Shown here piece after piece: positions 23,074-32,251 of a stretch of DNA of 64,000 nt. Source of the DNA: Pseudoclavibacter sp. 13-3. Lineage in GTDB: Bacteria > Actinomycetota > Actinomycetes > Actinomycetales > Microbacteriaceae. The notes beneath the pieces were generated by a model that was not told where the DNA came from, searched no databases, and saw only the letters and a program-made list of their open reading frames with translations. The DNA lies in NCBI RefSeq assembly GCF_021168475.1, contig NZ_JAJOZT010000004.1, positions 1 to 64,000 on the forward strand. Reading direction: 5' to 3'. A program made the translations under genes and the position numbers. Position 1 is the first letter of the stretch. Each line of letters opens with the position of its first letter.

Positions 23074-24126
23074 CTACTCGGCTGCCCGTTGGTCGCGCTG
23101 ACGCTGCGCGGTGCGCACCGACTTGCGCAGCTTCTTCTCAGACGTGTTGCGCGCTCCGACCGAGCCCGGCGTCCAGACGGCCAAGTCGTCGGGGTCGAAG
23201 GCGTCTTTGGCCGGTCGCCGCGAGATCTCGGGCAGATCGACCCCATCGGCCAGCCGGCGTGCCGACGTGAGAAAACCGGTGTGACCGATCATGCGGTGCT
23301 CGGGGCGCACCGCGAGCCCCTCGACATGCCAGTCGCGCTCCATCGTCTCGGTCGCCTGCGGCACCGTGAAGCAGCCGCGGTCGCGAATCGTCTCGGAGAC
23401 CCGAGAGAGCTGCGTGACCGTCGCCACGTAGACCACGAGCACACCGCCCGGCCGCAGGGCCGTCGCTGCCGCATCGATCGTCTCCCACGGAGCGAGCATG
23501 TCGAGCACGACCGCATCGGCCGAGCCCTCGGCGACCACTGCCGGCAGCTCCTGCTGCAGATCGCCGACCGTCACCGTCCAGTTCTCGGGATGACGCCCGA
23601 AGTGCCCGCTGACGTTCGCATCCGCGATCTCGGCGAACTCCTCGCGCCGCTCGAATGAGAACAGCCGACCGGTCTCGCCGAGACTGCGCAGCAGCCACAT
23701 GCTCAGTGCGCCCGACCCGACGCCGGCCTCGACCACACGCGCTCCGGGGTGCACATCGGCCAGCGCCAGAATCTGCACGGCGTCTTTCGGATAGATGATC
23801 GCGGCACCGCGCGGCATCGACAGCACCTCGTCACGCAGCAGCGGGCGCAGCGCCAGATACCGCACGCCCTGCGTCGACTCGACCACGCTGCCGTCGGGTG
23901 CCCCGATGAGATCGTCGTGGCGAATCGCGCCCTTGTTCGTATGAAATTCTGCGCCACGCTGCAGAATCAGCGTGTGCATGCGCGCCTTCGGGCCGGTCAG
24001 CTGCACCTTGTCGCCGATGCGAAGGGCGCCGTGCTGTATTTCGCCGCCCTCGCTCGAGGCGCCTCCAACGGCCGCCTCGGGCTGCGGTGCTGTGGTGTGG
24101 TCGGTCATCTGGCCTTTCTCGTTCAT
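23074..24126 (-). CDS. trmI: tRNA (adenine-58-N1)-methyltransferase TrmI (350 aa)
   Basis: Class-I SAM methyltransferase making m1A58 in tRNA. The N-terminal barrel (GDKVQLTGPKARMHTLILQ), the RPLLRDEVLSMPRGAAIIYPKD segment and the SAM motif VVEAGVGSGALSMWLLR are characteristic of the archaeal/actinobacterial tetrameric enzyme; VVLDMLAPWE is the catalytic region. ATG 24126 overlaps the preceding stop by 4 bases; ATG 24108, with AAAGG just upstream, is an alternative. The neighbourhood mshC-HAD-trmI is conserved in actinobacteria. Confidence 0.95.
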   Translation of the reverse strand: MNEKGQMTDHTTAPQPEAAVGGASSEGGEIQHGALRIGDKVQLTGPKARMHTLILQRGAEFHTNKGAIRHDDLIGAPDGSVVESTQGVRYLALRPLLRDEVLSMPRGAAIIYPKDAVQILALADVHPGARVVEAGVGSGALSMWLLRSLGETGRLFSFERREEFAEIADANVSGHFGRHPENWTVTVGDLQQELPAVVAEGSADAVVLDMLAPWETIDAAATALRPGGVLVVYVATVTQLSRVSETIRDRGCFTVPQATETMERDWHVEGLAVRPEHRMIGHTGFLTSARRLADGVDLPEISRRPAKDAFDPDDLAVWTPGSVGARNTSEKKLRKSVRTAQRQRDQRAAE

Positions 24127-24797
24127 GCGGTGCGCACCTGTTCTGCGACCGTCTGGCGCAGCCGTGCGACATCGACGCCCTGAAGGGTCTCCCACAGCAG
24201 ATAGTCGCTCGACTCGGGCAGCGGCAGCACGCAGGGCACGGCGATGGTCAATAGGCCTGCGGCGGATGCGCTGCTCACCCCGGTCGGGGAGTCTTCGAAC
24301 GCGATGGTGCGGGCTGCCGATGTGCCCAGGTGTTCGAGCGCGCTGAGATACGGATCTGGGTGGGGCTTGCCGCGTGAGACCTGATCGCCGGTGATCACGT
24401 GCTGGAACACTCCGGCGGGGGCCGCTTCGGCGACCGTGGTCGCCGTGTCAGTGTGCGACATCGTGACGATCGACTGCGGAACGCCCGCGTCGCGGAGCTC
24501 TTGCAGCAGGTCGAGCACGCCCGGTCGCCAGGGGATTCCCATCGAGGCGTAGCGATCGGCGACGCCGGAGCTCACCGTGCGGATCACGCTCTCGACCGGC
24601 AGGTCGACGCCCGCCGCGATCACGAGCCGGGCCATGACGTCGAGGGCGGCTCCGACGCTCGCCTTCGAGTCCTGCTCGGTCCAGACTCCGCCGTGTTCGC
24701 CGACGAGTTCGACCTCCGACTCGATCCAGTAGCGTTCAGAGTCGATCAGGGTGCCGTCCATGTCCCAGCAGACGGCTTCGAGTTCACCGGCGCTCAT
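24123..24797 (-). CDS. HAD-superfamily hydrolase (224 aa)
   Basis: DMDGTLID near the start holds the aspartate nucleophile and acid; SIVTMSHT is motif II, and GKPHPDPY with FEDSPTGVSSASAAGL are motifs III and IV of a type-I-cap HAD phosphatase. Substrates are usually sugar phosphates or nucleotides; not predictable here. ATG 24797 overlaps the mshC stop (ATGA) and its stop overlaps trmI. The open frame extends inside mshC to 25067, but that part has shadow composition. Confidence 0.93.
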   Translation of the reverse strand: MSAGELEAVCWDMDGTLIDSERYWIESEVELVGEHGGVWTEQDSKASVGAALDVMARLVIAAGVDLPVESVIRTVSSGVADRYASMGIPWRPGVLDLLQELRDAGVPQSIVTMSHTDTATTVAEAAPAGVFQHVITGDQVSRGKPHPDPYLSALEHLGTSAARTIAFEDSPTGVSSASAAGLLTIAVPCVLPLPESSDYLLWETLQGVDVARLRQTVAEQVRTA

Positions 24798-26077
24798 GCG
24801 ACATCGGCCTTTCTGGTCAGATCGATGCCCAGCAGCGCCTGCGCGGCGTCTGCGATGAGCTCTGGAGCCTCGGGGCTGTCGGCCCAGGCGTCGAGCACGC
24901 CGAGCGCGCGCGGCGCGTCGAGATCGTTTGAGAGTGCCTGACGCAGATTCGCCAGCACGGGGTTGTCGGCCTCGCGACGGTGGTCGCTGCCCTGCATGGC
25001 CACCTGATAGGCGCTGCGCCATTCGGCGAGGCGCTCCTGTGCCTTGGCGACGTCCACGTCGTGCCACTCCCAGTCAGACCGGTAGTGATGCGCGAAGATC
25101 GCGGTGCGCACGACATCCGGTTCGATGCCGGCGTCACGCAGCCGATGCACGAAGACCAGGTTGCCGAGCGACTTGCTCATCTTGCGGCCGCGGTAGGCGA
25201 CCATGCCGACGTGATTGTAGATGCGCGCCAGAGGCAGTTCGTTGATGGCCGTGGCGTGCCCGGAAGACATCTCATGGTGCGGAAAGATCAAGTCTGACCC
25301 GCCGCCCTGCACATCGAAGTTCGGCCCGAGGCAGCGCTCGGCGATGACCGAGCACTCGATGTGCCAGCCGGGACGACCGACGGGCAGCCCGATCACCTGC
25401 CACGAGGGCTCTCCCTGCCGCTCGGCTCTCCAGAGCAGAGGGTCGAGACGGTCGCGTTTCCCGGGCCGTTTGGGGTCTCCCCCGCGCTCCGCGAAGAAGC
25501 GCAGCATCTGCTCGAGCGAGTAGCGCGACTCCTCTCCGAGTGTCCAGGCGGCCAGGGCCCCATCGGCGGCACGAACGTCGAAGTAGATGTCTTCTTCGGC
25601 GTCGGCGCTCTCGACGCGATAGGCGAACCCGCCTTCGATCAGTTCGAGAACGGCCTGTCCGATCTGGTCGATGACCTCGGTGACGCCCACCAAGTGCTCC
25701 GGCGGAATCGCCGACAGCCACTCCATGTCGGTGCGGTAGAGATCGATCTGCTGGGCGGCCAGCGTCTCCCAGTCGGCGCCGGTCTGCTCCGCGCGTTCCA
25801 GCAGCGGATCGTCGATGTCGGTGATGTTCTGTGCGTACTGCACCGCAATACCGCTGTCGATGAGGGCCCGGTTCAGCAGATCGTACGTGAGATACGTGGT
25901 GGCATGGCCGATGTGCGTGGCGTCGTAGGGCGTGATCCCGCAGACGTACAGACGGGCGGTGCGGCCGTCGTCGGTCGCCGGCAGCAGCGCATCGCTCGCA
26001 TGATCATAGATGCGCACCGGGCGTGGGGCTGCCGCAGCGGGCAGATGGGGCGGTGCGGGTGTCGACCAACTCTTCAC
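24794..26077 (-). CDS. mshC: Mycothiol ligase MshC (427 aa)
   Basis: ATP-dependent joining of cysteine to 1-D-myo-inositol 2-amino-2-deoxyglucopyranoside, the third step of mycothiol synthesis. A cysteinyl-tRNA-synthetase relative: CGITPYDATHIGHA holds one zinc Cys and HIGH, WHIECS the second zinc site, and KMSKS is complete. At ~427 residues it lacks the tRNA anticodon domain of CysRS, which separates the two. The start is GTG 26077 with TAGGCT 6 bases upstream and no Shine-Dalgarno, so it is probably leaderless. It heads the operon mshC-HAD-trmI. Confidence 0.95.
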   Translation of the reverse strand: MKSWSTPAPPHLPAAAAPRPVRIYDHASDALLPATDDGRTARLYVCGITPYDATHIGHATTYLTYDLLNRALIDSGIAVQYAQNITDIDDPLLERAEQTGADWETLAAQQIDLYRTDMEWLSAIPPEHLVGVTEVIDQIGQAVLELIEGGFAYRVESADAEEDIYFDVRAADGALAAWTLGEESRYSLEQMLRFFAERGGDPKRPGKRDRLDPLLWRAERQGEPSWQVIGLPVGRPGWHIECSVIAERCLGPNFDVQGGGSDLIFPHHEMSSGHATAINELPLARIYNHVGMVAYRGRKMSKSLGNLVFVHRLRDAGIEPDVVRTAIFAHHYRSDWEWHDVDVAKAQERLAEWRSAYQVAMQGSDHRREADNPVLANLRQALSNDLDAPRALGVLDAWADSPEAPELIADAAQALLGIDLTRKADVA

Positions 26078-26083
26078 AGTAAG

Positions 26084-26089
26084 AGCCTA
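26084..26089 (-). promoter_or_regulatory. -10 hexamer TAGGCT for mshC (leaderless)
   Basis: Minus-strand TAGGCT, then CTTACT, then the GTG start. The box lies only 7 bases from the uppP stop, so mshC has a promoter separate from uppP. Confidence 0.5.
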
Positions 26090-26095
26090 ACGTTC

Positions 26096-26926
26096 TCAGG
26101 CGGCGATGACGCCGGTGCTCAGTAGGATGATCAGCGTGACTCCGAGCACCACTCGGTAGATCACGAAGGGTGCGAACGAACCGCGCTGCAGGTACTTCAT
26201 CAGACGGTCGATGACGAACCAGCCCACAACGAACGACACGATGGTCGCCACCAGGGTCGGGAAGAGCTCAGGCACGTCATGAGTCTCGCCGCGAACCGAT
26301 TCGATCAGCTGGAAGACGCCCGAGATGACCACGGCGGGAACCGCGAGATAGAACGAGTACTTCGCCGCCGTCGGACGATCGTAGGAGAGTCCGCGACCGA
26401 CGGTCGTCGTGCCACCCGAGCGCGAGACACCGGGAATCAGGGCGAGCGCCTGCCCCAGCCCCATGAACAGGCCGTCACGCAGCGTCAGGTCGCCAAGGCT
26501 CTTGCGCTTCGGCGCCCAGCGATCGACCACGCCGAGTACGATGCCGAAGACGATCAGCATGACGGCCACGATCCAGAGGCTGCGCAGCGTGGTCTCGATC
26601 TGATCTTTGAAGAGCAGACCCAAGACGCCGATCGGGATGGTGCCGATGATGATGACCCAGCCCATGCGCGCATCAGGGTCGTTACGCGGGATGCGCCCGA
26701 ACAGCGCCGCGAACCAGGCTCTGACGATTCGGACGAAGTCCTTCCAGAAGTAGACGATCACGGCTGCCTCGGTGCCCAGCTGGATGATGGCCGTGAACGC
26801 CGCGCCCGGATCGTTGGCTCCTGGCAGGAACTCGCCGACGATGCGCAGGTGCGCACTCGATGAGATGGGCAGAAACTCAGTGAGCCCCTGCACCAGTCCG
26901 AGGATGAGGGCGTCGAGGATGGACAA
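26096..26926 (-). CDS. uppP: Undecaprenyl-diphosphatase UppP (BacA) (276 aa)
   Basis: Membrane enzyme that recycles the lipid carrier of cell-wall synthesis by removing phosphate from undecaprenyl diphosphate. LVQGLTEFLPISSSAHL near residue 10 and PGVSRSGGTT near 162 are the two family signatures, containing the catalytic glutamate and the serine/arginine pocket. Around eight hydrophobic helices. The start is TTG 26926 (MSILDALILG) with GAAAGG 7 bases upstream; the GTG 9 bases earlier lies too close to that site. Confidence 0.95.
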   Translation of the reverse strand: MSILDALILGLVQGLTEFLPISSSAHLRIVGEFLPGANDPGAAFTAIIQLGTEAAVIVYFWKDFVRIVRAWFAALFGRIPRNDPDARMGWVIIIGTIPIGVLGLLFKDQIETTLRSLWIVAVMLIVFGIVLGVVDRWAPKRKSLGDLTLRDGLFMGLGQALALIPGVSRSGGTTTVGRGLSYDRPTAAKYSFYLAVPAVVISGVFQLIESVRGETHDVPELFPTLVATIVSFVVGWFVIDRLMKYLQRGSFAPFVIYRVVLGVTLIILLSTGVIAA

Positions 26927-27076
26927 CAGCACACCTTTCCGGTGATCAGCACTTGATGATGTCAGGAGCGGGCGCGAAGAGCGCACCGCGGCGGGCCCGT
27001 CGACTTCGCTCGGGCACCGCACACCAGACTAGACCACCGACACGCCCATTCGCCGAACCGTGCACTCTGGGGCCGG

Positions 27077-28456
27077 TCAGTATCGTTCGAGCAGGTCGCC
27101 CAGCACCTCTTCGCCGAAAAGCAGTGCCGAGAGGGGGATGCGCTCGTCGACCGCGTGATACGACCCCGGAAAGTCGAAGTCGTCTGGCACACGGGTCGGC
27201 ACGAACCCGTATCCGGTGATGCCCAGGCGAGCGAGACTCACATTGTCGGTGCCGGCGTTCAACAGATACGGAAGCACGACCGCTTCGGGGTCGTGCCGGG
27301 CGATCGATTCCCGGATCGACTGCACGAACTCGCCCTCGAAGGGAGATTCATAGCCGACGCCCTGCTCGATGATCTCGATGGAGATGTCCGGGCCGACGGC
27401 CTCCCGAACACGTGCGAGCACGGGGTCTTCCTGGCCCGGCAGCGGACGCACGTCGACGAGTGCCTCAGCCGATGCCGGAATGACGTTCTGCATGTACCCG
27501 GCGTCGATGACAGTGGGAGTCGTGGTGTTGCGCAGTGTGGCGCTCAGAAACGGCTTCGCGAAGCCGGCGGCGGCGACCACGTCTTCGGGCGGCGTCGAGG
27601 CGGGCAGTCTGGCCAGATCGCGGATGCCATCGACCAGCGCTCGCGTCGTCTCGGTCAGCTCGATCGGCCATTCGAGTGCCCCGATCGCAGAGACCGCCCG
27701 CGCGATCGCGGTGACCGGATTGTCGTGGTTCACCGCCGAGGCGTGGCCGGCTGTGCCGCGTGCCCGCAGCCGCAGCCAGGTATGCCCCTTCTCGCCCGTC
27801 TGCAGCAGATAGGCCCGTCGGTCGCCGACGGTGATCGAATACCCGCCGACTTCGCTCAGGGCCACTCTGGCGTCGGCGAAGAATTCCGGATGCCGGCGCA
27901 CCAGCCAGCCGGCGCCCGCCGAACCGCCGGCCTCCTCGTCGGCGAAGAAGGCCAGGATGACGTCGCGGCGCGGCCGTCTGCCCTGCTCGGTGAAGTGCTG
28001 CACGTTCGCCAGCATCAGACCGAGCATGTTCTTCATGTCAACGCTGCCCCGCCCCCACAGATACCCGTCCCGGATGACTCCGGCGAAGGGATCGACGCTC
28101 CAGTCGCTCGCGTCAGCCGGAACCACATCGGTGTGACCGTGCAGCATCAGCGGTGGAAGCGTGCGATCCTGACCCGGCCACCGTGCGATGACGCTGGGAC
28201 GCGCGGGAGCATCCGGAGTCGCTGCGGGACCGACGATGACGGGATCGAGGCCCTGCCCCCGCAGGAAATCCGCGATGTACGCTGCAGCCGGGCCCTCTCC
28301 CCTGGCGTTGCCGCCTCCGTAGTTCGTCGTGTCGAAGCGCACCAGGTCACGGACGATGCGCACGACGGCGGGCAGGTCGACGTCATCCTCACCGAGACGA
28401 GCAGCACTGACGTGTGAGTTTGAGGGAACGCCCGCAGCGTCGTCATGAATGACCAT
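27077..28456 (-). CDS. M20 family metallopeptidase / dipeptidase (459 aa)
   Basis: Di-zinc hydrolase. GHTDVVPAD gives the first His and Asp ligands, GRGSVDMKN the bridging Asp, DEEAGG the catalytic Glu pair, and a late SYHAVDERI holds the last His. Dimerisation domain in the middle (GHTWLRLRARGTAGHAS). Likely a dipeptidase or amidohydrolase such as succinyl-diaminopimelate desuccinylase-like; no substrate assigned. ATG 28456 is preceded by TACGAT after 6 bases, suggesting a leaderless mRNA and settling the start over the longer frame to 28504. Confidence 0.9.
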   Translation of the reverse strand: MVIHDDAAGVPSNSHVSAARLGEDDVDLPAVVRIVRDLVRFDTTNYGGGNARGEGPAAAYIADFLRGQGLDPVIVGPAATPDAPARPSVIARWPGQDRTLPPLMLHGHTDVVPADASDWSVDPFAGVIRDGYLWGRGSVDMKNMLGLMLANVQHFTEQGRRPRRDVILAFFADEEAGGSAGAGWLVRRHPEFFADARVALSEVGGYSITVGDRRAYLLQTGEKGHTWLRLRARGTAGHASAVNHDNPVTAIARAVSAIGALEWPIELTETTRALVDGIRDLARLPASTPPEDVVAAAGFAKPFLSATLRNTTTPTVIDAGYMQNVIPASAEALVDVRPLPGQEDPVLARVREAVGPDISIEIIEQGVGYESPFEGEFVQSIRESIARHDPEAVVLPYLLNAGTDNVSLARLGITGYGFVPTRVPDDFDFPGSYHAVDERIPLSALLFGEEVLGDLLERY

Positions 28457-28462
28457 GGCGAA

Positions 28463-28468
28463 ATCGTA
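28463..28468 (-). promoter_or_regulatory. -10 hexamer TACGAT for the M20 peptidase (leaderless)
   Basis: TACGAT on the minus strand, 6 bases (TTCGCC) before the ATG at 28456. No ribosome binding site at normal distance. Confidence 0.4.
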
Positions 28469-28606
28469 TCCTGTCGCGGCCGAGCTCAGTGCCCGTGCTG
28501 ACATGGAACGTCATCTGGTCGACGTGCGACATGCCCGGGATGCATCATCCTCGCCCGCCTCGGATCGCCGGTCTCTGGCCGATTCGGCGCGACGCCTCAG
28601 GCGGTT

Positions 28607-28635
28607 TTCCCACTTCGTGACAAACGTGCTAATCT
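28607..28635 (+). promoter_or_regulatory. Putative promoter of tRNA-Leu
   Basis: TTCCCA at 28607-28612 and TAATCT at 28630-28635 are separated by 17 bases. Transcription would begin near 28642, about 23 bases before the tRNA. Confidence 0.4.
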
Positions 28636-28664
28636 CATCTGGTGCCCTGCGGGGCGCAGCACCA

Positions 28665-28752
28665 GCCCGGGTGGCGGAATAGGTAGACGCGCTAGCTTGA
28701 GGTGCTAGTCCACAAATTATCGTGGGTAGGGGTTCAAGTCCCCTCTCGGGCA
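28665..28752 (+). tRNA. tRNA-Leu (GAG anticodon)
   Basis: 88 bases with the long variable arm of class-II tRNAs. The acceptor arms GCCCGGG and CTCGGGC pair with one G-T, the anticodon stem CTAGC/GCTAG encloses loop TTGAGGT (anticodon GAG, reading CUC and CUU), and the T loop has GGTTCAAGTCC. The discriminator is A at 28752; CCA is not encoded. Confidence 0.97.
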
Positions 28753-28757
28753 CAGAA

Positions 28758-28792
28758 AGAAGCCCTCGGAACCATCGGTTCCGGGGGCTTCT
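28758..28792. terminator. Bidirectional terminator between tRNA-Leu and the MFS gene
   Basis: AGAAGCCC-T-CGGAACC pairs with GGTTCCG-G-GGGCTTCT around an ATC loop: a 15-bp stem with a single T-G mismatch pair, flanked by CTTCTCATTC on one side and AAAG on the other. It can end the tRNA and the convergent carrier gene. Confidence 0.9.
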
Positions 28793-28852
28793 TCTCATTC
28801 TCTCGACACACTCGGCGCCACTCGACCTGCCCGAGCCCGCCCTGCCCGAGCG

Positions 28853-30139
28853 TCAGCGGCGCACCGCGTCGCCGACGTATCCGGGTCGAGTGCCGATGAC
28901 GGCGAACGGCAGCGAGATCGCCACACAGACCAGCAGATAGGCAAGCGGCAGCATCCAGCCTCCCGAGAGTTCGTGCAGCAGGCCGAACAGGAATGGTCCG
29001 GCCGCGGCGATGAGGTACCCGACGCCTTGGACGAATGCAGAGAGCTGGGAGGCATGCATCTGCGTGCGGGCCCGCAACGGGATCAGCACCAGCACCATGC
29101 AGAACGTGAGCGGGCCGAGGCCGAGCGCCGCCACCCAGAGCATCGGCAGATGGCCCGGAGACACCATCAGTCCGATCAGGCCGACGGCGAAGCAGACCGT
29201 CGATACGGCGAGCAGCGGGCGAAGCGTGGCCTGACGTGAGGTCATCGGCGGGATCACCACGCCGAGCAGGATGCCCAGCGCGGTGAACAGCGACAGACCG
29301 AATGCCGCCGAGGCCGCGTCGACGCCGGCATCGCGAAGCAGCGCGGGCAGCCACGCGAACATCGCGTACACGACCGTCGACTGCGCAGCCATCATGACCG
29401 CGATGCCCCATCCCTGCCAGGTGCGCCACATCTGCACGCTCGCCTCGGGTATCCTCCCCGCAGGCGCCGGGTCTGGGCCATCGGTGATCGTGCCACCGGC
29501 GGCAGTCTCACGCATCGCGGGAGGAGCCTTCTCGACGCTCGTCTCAGGCCTGCGCACGTTTCGTCGACTGGTCAGGATCACGACGCCCCACAGCAGCGCG
29601 GCGAGCAGCGCGGGCACCGCCCATGAGGCGAGACCGACACGCCAGCCGGCGGCATGACTCAGTGCGACGATGTAGATCGGCGGCACGGCGGTGCTGAGCC
29701 CCAGCGTGATGCTGTACGCAGAGGTCATCATGCCCACGCGTCGGGGAAAGAACAGTTTGATCGTGGGCGGCGCCACGATGTTGCCGACGCCGATGGCGAG
29801 AAAGATCAGCCCGGTGCTCAGGCCGAACGCCAGGTCGCTGTGCACCGAAGCGCGCAGCATCTGTGCGCCGGCGGTCACGACCATGGCGGCGGCGGCGAGC
29901 ACGGGCAGCGACATGCACCGCACGAGCAGCGGCGTGACCAGACCGGCACCGGCGAAGAGCAGCTGGGGCAGCGCGCCGATGACTCCCTGCATGACGGTGT
30001 CGAGTTCGACGTCCTGGTTCACCAGTTCGATGATCGGAGACAGAATCGTCGCCGCGCCGCGCAGATTCAGCGCGGTGAGCACGATCGCGCAGGCCGCGAG
30101 CAGAGGCCGCTGCCGTCGCGCGGGCGGAGTTTCAGCCAC
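28853..30139 (-). CDS. CynX/NimT family MFS transporter (428 aa)
   Basis: Twelve hydrophobic segments. ALNLRGAATILSPI in helix 1 and FPRRVGMMTSAYSITLGLSTAVPP in helix 4-5 are family marks of the cyanate/nitroimidazole (CynX/NimT) branch, whose real substrates are mostly unknown. A ~50-residue polar loop (TSVEKAPPAMRETAAGG) divides the halves. The ATG at 30139 overlaps the TauE gene stop by 8 bases, so the two transporters are co-expressed. Confidence 0.88.
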   Translation of the reverse strand: MAETPPARRQRPLLAACAIVLTALNLRGAATILSPIIELVNQDVELDTVMQGVIGALPQLLFAGAGLVTPLLVRCMSLPVLAAAAMVVTAGAQMLRASVHSDLAFGLSTGLIFLAIGVGNIVAPPTIKLFFPRRVGMMTSAYSITLGLSTAVPPIYIVALSHAAGWRVGLASWAVPALLAALLWGVVILTSRRNVRRPETSVEKAPPAMRETAAGGTITDGPDPAPAGRIPEASVQMWRTWQGWGIAVMMAAQSTVVYAMFAWLPALLRDAGVDAASAAFGLSLFTALGILLGVVIPPMTSRQATLRPLLAVSTVCFAVGLIGLMVSPGHLPMLWVAALGLGPLTFCMVLVLIPLRARTQMHASQLSAFVQGVGYLIAAAGPFLFGLLHELSGGWMLPLAYLLVCVAISLPFAVIGTRPGYVGDAVRR

Positions 30140-30899
30140 GCTTCAGCGCCTTTCGCACCATCTGCAGCGCACTCAGCACCAGCAGCACCGCGAAGAGCCC
30201 CATGGCCAGGCGCGTGTCGATCACGTGCACAAGCCATCCGCCGAAGATGGTGCTCAACGCCCCCGGAAGCCCGGTGGCTGCGGCCAGCCGCAGGCTGACG
30301 TTGTGATTGCGCAGGTTGCCATACGTGCCGCTGACGCCGCTGGGAAGCATCGCGATGAGCGAGGAGCTCTTCGCCAGGTTCGGTTCGAGTCCGAGCGTCA
30401 GCACGAGGACGGGAACGATGATCAGGCCGCCCCCGATGCCGAGCAGGCCGGCAAGAGCCCCCACGAGCAGACCGAAGCAGACCAGAAGCACCAGTGACAG
30501 GGGCTGCGGGTCGAATCCGCTGCCCTCGGACGGCAGATCGATGAAGAGCCGCACTGCCGTCAAGATCATCGCCAGCGCGAAGAAGAGCTGCAGCGCCTTC
30601 GGTTTGACGCGCTGCAGCAGCCAGGTGCCGAGGAACGCTCCGAAGAACGACCCGACGCCGATGGCGAGGCCGGGAATCAGATCGATCGTGCCGTGCGACG
30701 CGTATGTGATCACGCCGACGACGGCGATGGGAACGGTCGCCGCCAGCGACGTGCCGCTGGCCAGGCGCTGGTCCAGGCCGAGCATGACCAATACCGGCAC
30801 CATGATGATGCCGCCGCCGACGCCGAAGAGTCCGGAGAGCACTCCGGCGAACACTCCGAGCACAGCGCCCTTGACCATCAGCGATCGCGTAATCTTCAC
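30132..30899 (-). CDS. TauE/SafE family anion exporter (255 aa)
   Basis: Two repeats of the family signature: GVLSGLFGVGGGIIMVPVLV near residue 17-36 and GALAGLLGIGGGLIIVPVLV near 150-170, within eight hydrophobic helices. Members export sulfite, sulfoacetate or other sulfur anions. GGTGAAG upstream of ATG 30899 is a plausible ribosome binding site. It starts 56 bases after the Dyp peroxidase gene and overlaps the CynX gene by 8. Confidence 0.9.
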   Translation of the reverse strand: MKITRSLMVKGAVLGVFAGVLSGLFGVGGGIIMVPVLVMLGLDQRLASGTSLAATVPIAVVGVITYASHGTIDLIPGLAIGVGSFFGAFLGTWLLQRVKPKALQLFFALAMILTAVRLFIDLPSEGSGFDPQPLSLVLLVCFGLLVGALAGLLGIGGGLIIVPVLVLTLGLEPNLAKSSSLIAMLPSGVSGTYGNLRNHNVSLRLAAATGLPGALSTIFGGWLVHVIDTRLAMGLFAVLLVLSALQMVRKALKRG

Positions 30900-30955
30900 C
30901 CGGCCAGCCTAGACCAGCCCCGCGTCGTTCCGAACCAGGCCACTCGGGAGCGCCG

Positions 30956-32251
30956 TCACCCGACCACAGTCTCGCCGACGTAGCCGCCCGCGTCGCAGCC
31001 CGGAGGGATCGCGAACGACGCAGAGCCGATCGGCACGGTCCACTGGTTGAGCAGGTCCATGTCGGCAAGCGACTGCTGCACCGGCACGAACTGCTGCATG
31101 ACGTCGGCCTGCCACGCGCCGAACAGCAGACCGACATCGGCCACCCCATCGGCATCCACACCGTCGTCGTAGCTGTAGCCGCGACGCATGATGCGCACCC
31201 GGCCGTCGGCGTGACGGGCGCGCCGCATGTGGGCGGCGAGATCGATGATGGGAAAGCCGACGGCGTTCTTCGCGTCGAAGTCCGGCTCGTCGAACTCGTC
31301 GGTTCCGGTCAGCGGAGCACCCGAGCCGAGCCGGCGCCCGATGCTGTTCTCGCGTCCCACGGGGTCGACTTCGTCCCACGTCTCCAGATTCATCCGAACG
31401 CGACGCAGCACGAGCGTGGTGCCGTTCTCCGTCCACGGTGCGAATCCGCCCGATGCACCCCACACCTGCTGTTCGAAGGCGTCAGTACCCGGTCGCGGGT
31501 TCACCGTGCCGTCTTTCTGCCCGAAGAGGTTGCGCGGCGTGGTCGTCGGCGACTCACTGTGCCGGGCGCGCTGAAAGCCCTGCTGACGCCAGGCGACCGT
31601 AGCGAAGAAGCGCATGTTCTTGATCATCACGCGTTCGGTGTGCGAGAGAGTGATCGGATCGTCGCTGCCGATCATCAGCAGCAGGTCTCCCCCGCTGAAC
31701 TCCGGCCGCAGCCGGTCGATCGAGAAGGCCGGCAGGCTGCCCACCCCGGGTGGCGGCGTGCGACCCGCGAGCTCGAACACACGAGCCCCGAAGCCGATCG
31801 TCACGGTGAGCCGCGCGGCCGGCGCGGCCAGATCCGGGTCGCTCATAGCCAGCGACGGCACACCCTGAGTCAGGCGCGAGGCATCGTCACTGATGATGCG
31901 CAGCGCACGACGCAGCTGGTCGACGCTCGCTTCCGGGCGCAGGGTGAACCCCAGATAGCCGACATGCGCCGGAGCCGGGGCCTCAACGGCCGCCTGCCGA
32001 CGGCCGAAGAAGGCGACCGTCTCGTCGCCGCTGACCATCGCATCCGTCGAGAGCGGCTCAGCGCCCACCAGCCGCTCGCGCGCGACCCAGCCGCCGCCGA
32101 CACCGACGGCCAGACCTGCCGCAGTCGACCCGACGGCGCCCAGCAGACTGCGCCTGCTCAGGCCGCCGGAGCGACCGACGGAGTGCGCCGCCGAGGCCGA
32201 CGAATCGTCAGACATCGGCCGCGCACCCTCGATTTGGCCGTGGTCAGCCAT
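30956..32251 (-). CDS. efeB: Dyp-type heme peroxidase / deferrochelatase EfeB, Tat-exported (431 aa)
   Basis: A twin-arginine signal, SRRSLLGAVGSTAAGLAV, near residues 31-50 sends the folded protein through the Tat system. The body has the Dyp motif GQKDG, the distal arginine region RIMRRGYSYDDG, and a histidine at RARHADGR that probably ligates the heme. EfeB proteins oxidise heme or porphyrinogens and help iron uptake with EfeU and EfeO; neither partner gene is here. ATG 32251 overlaps the PCuAC gene by 8 bases, so expression is coupled to copper handling. ATG 32215 (MSDDSS) is an alternative start. Confidence 0.92.
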   Translation of the reverse strand: MADHGQIEGARPMSDDSSASAAHSVGRSGGLSRRSLLGAVGSTAAGLAVGVGGGWVARERLVGAEPLSTDAMVSGDETVAFFGRRQAAVEAPAPAHVGYLGFTLRPEASVDQLRRALRIISDDASRLTQGVPSLAMSDPDLAAPAARLTVTIGFGARVFELAGRTPPPGVGSLPAFSIDRLRPEFSGGDLLLMIGSDDPITLSHTERVMIKNMRFFATVAWRQQGFQRARHSESPTTTPRNLFGQKDGTVNPRPGTDAFEQQVWGASGGFAPWTENGTTLVLRRVRMNLETWDEVDPVGRENSIGRRLGSGAPLTGTDEFDEPDFDAKNAVGFPIIDLAAHMRRARHADGRVRIMRRGYSYDDGVDADGVADVGLLFGAWQADVMQQFVPVQQSLADMDLLNQWTVPIGSASFAIPPGCDAGGYVGETVVG

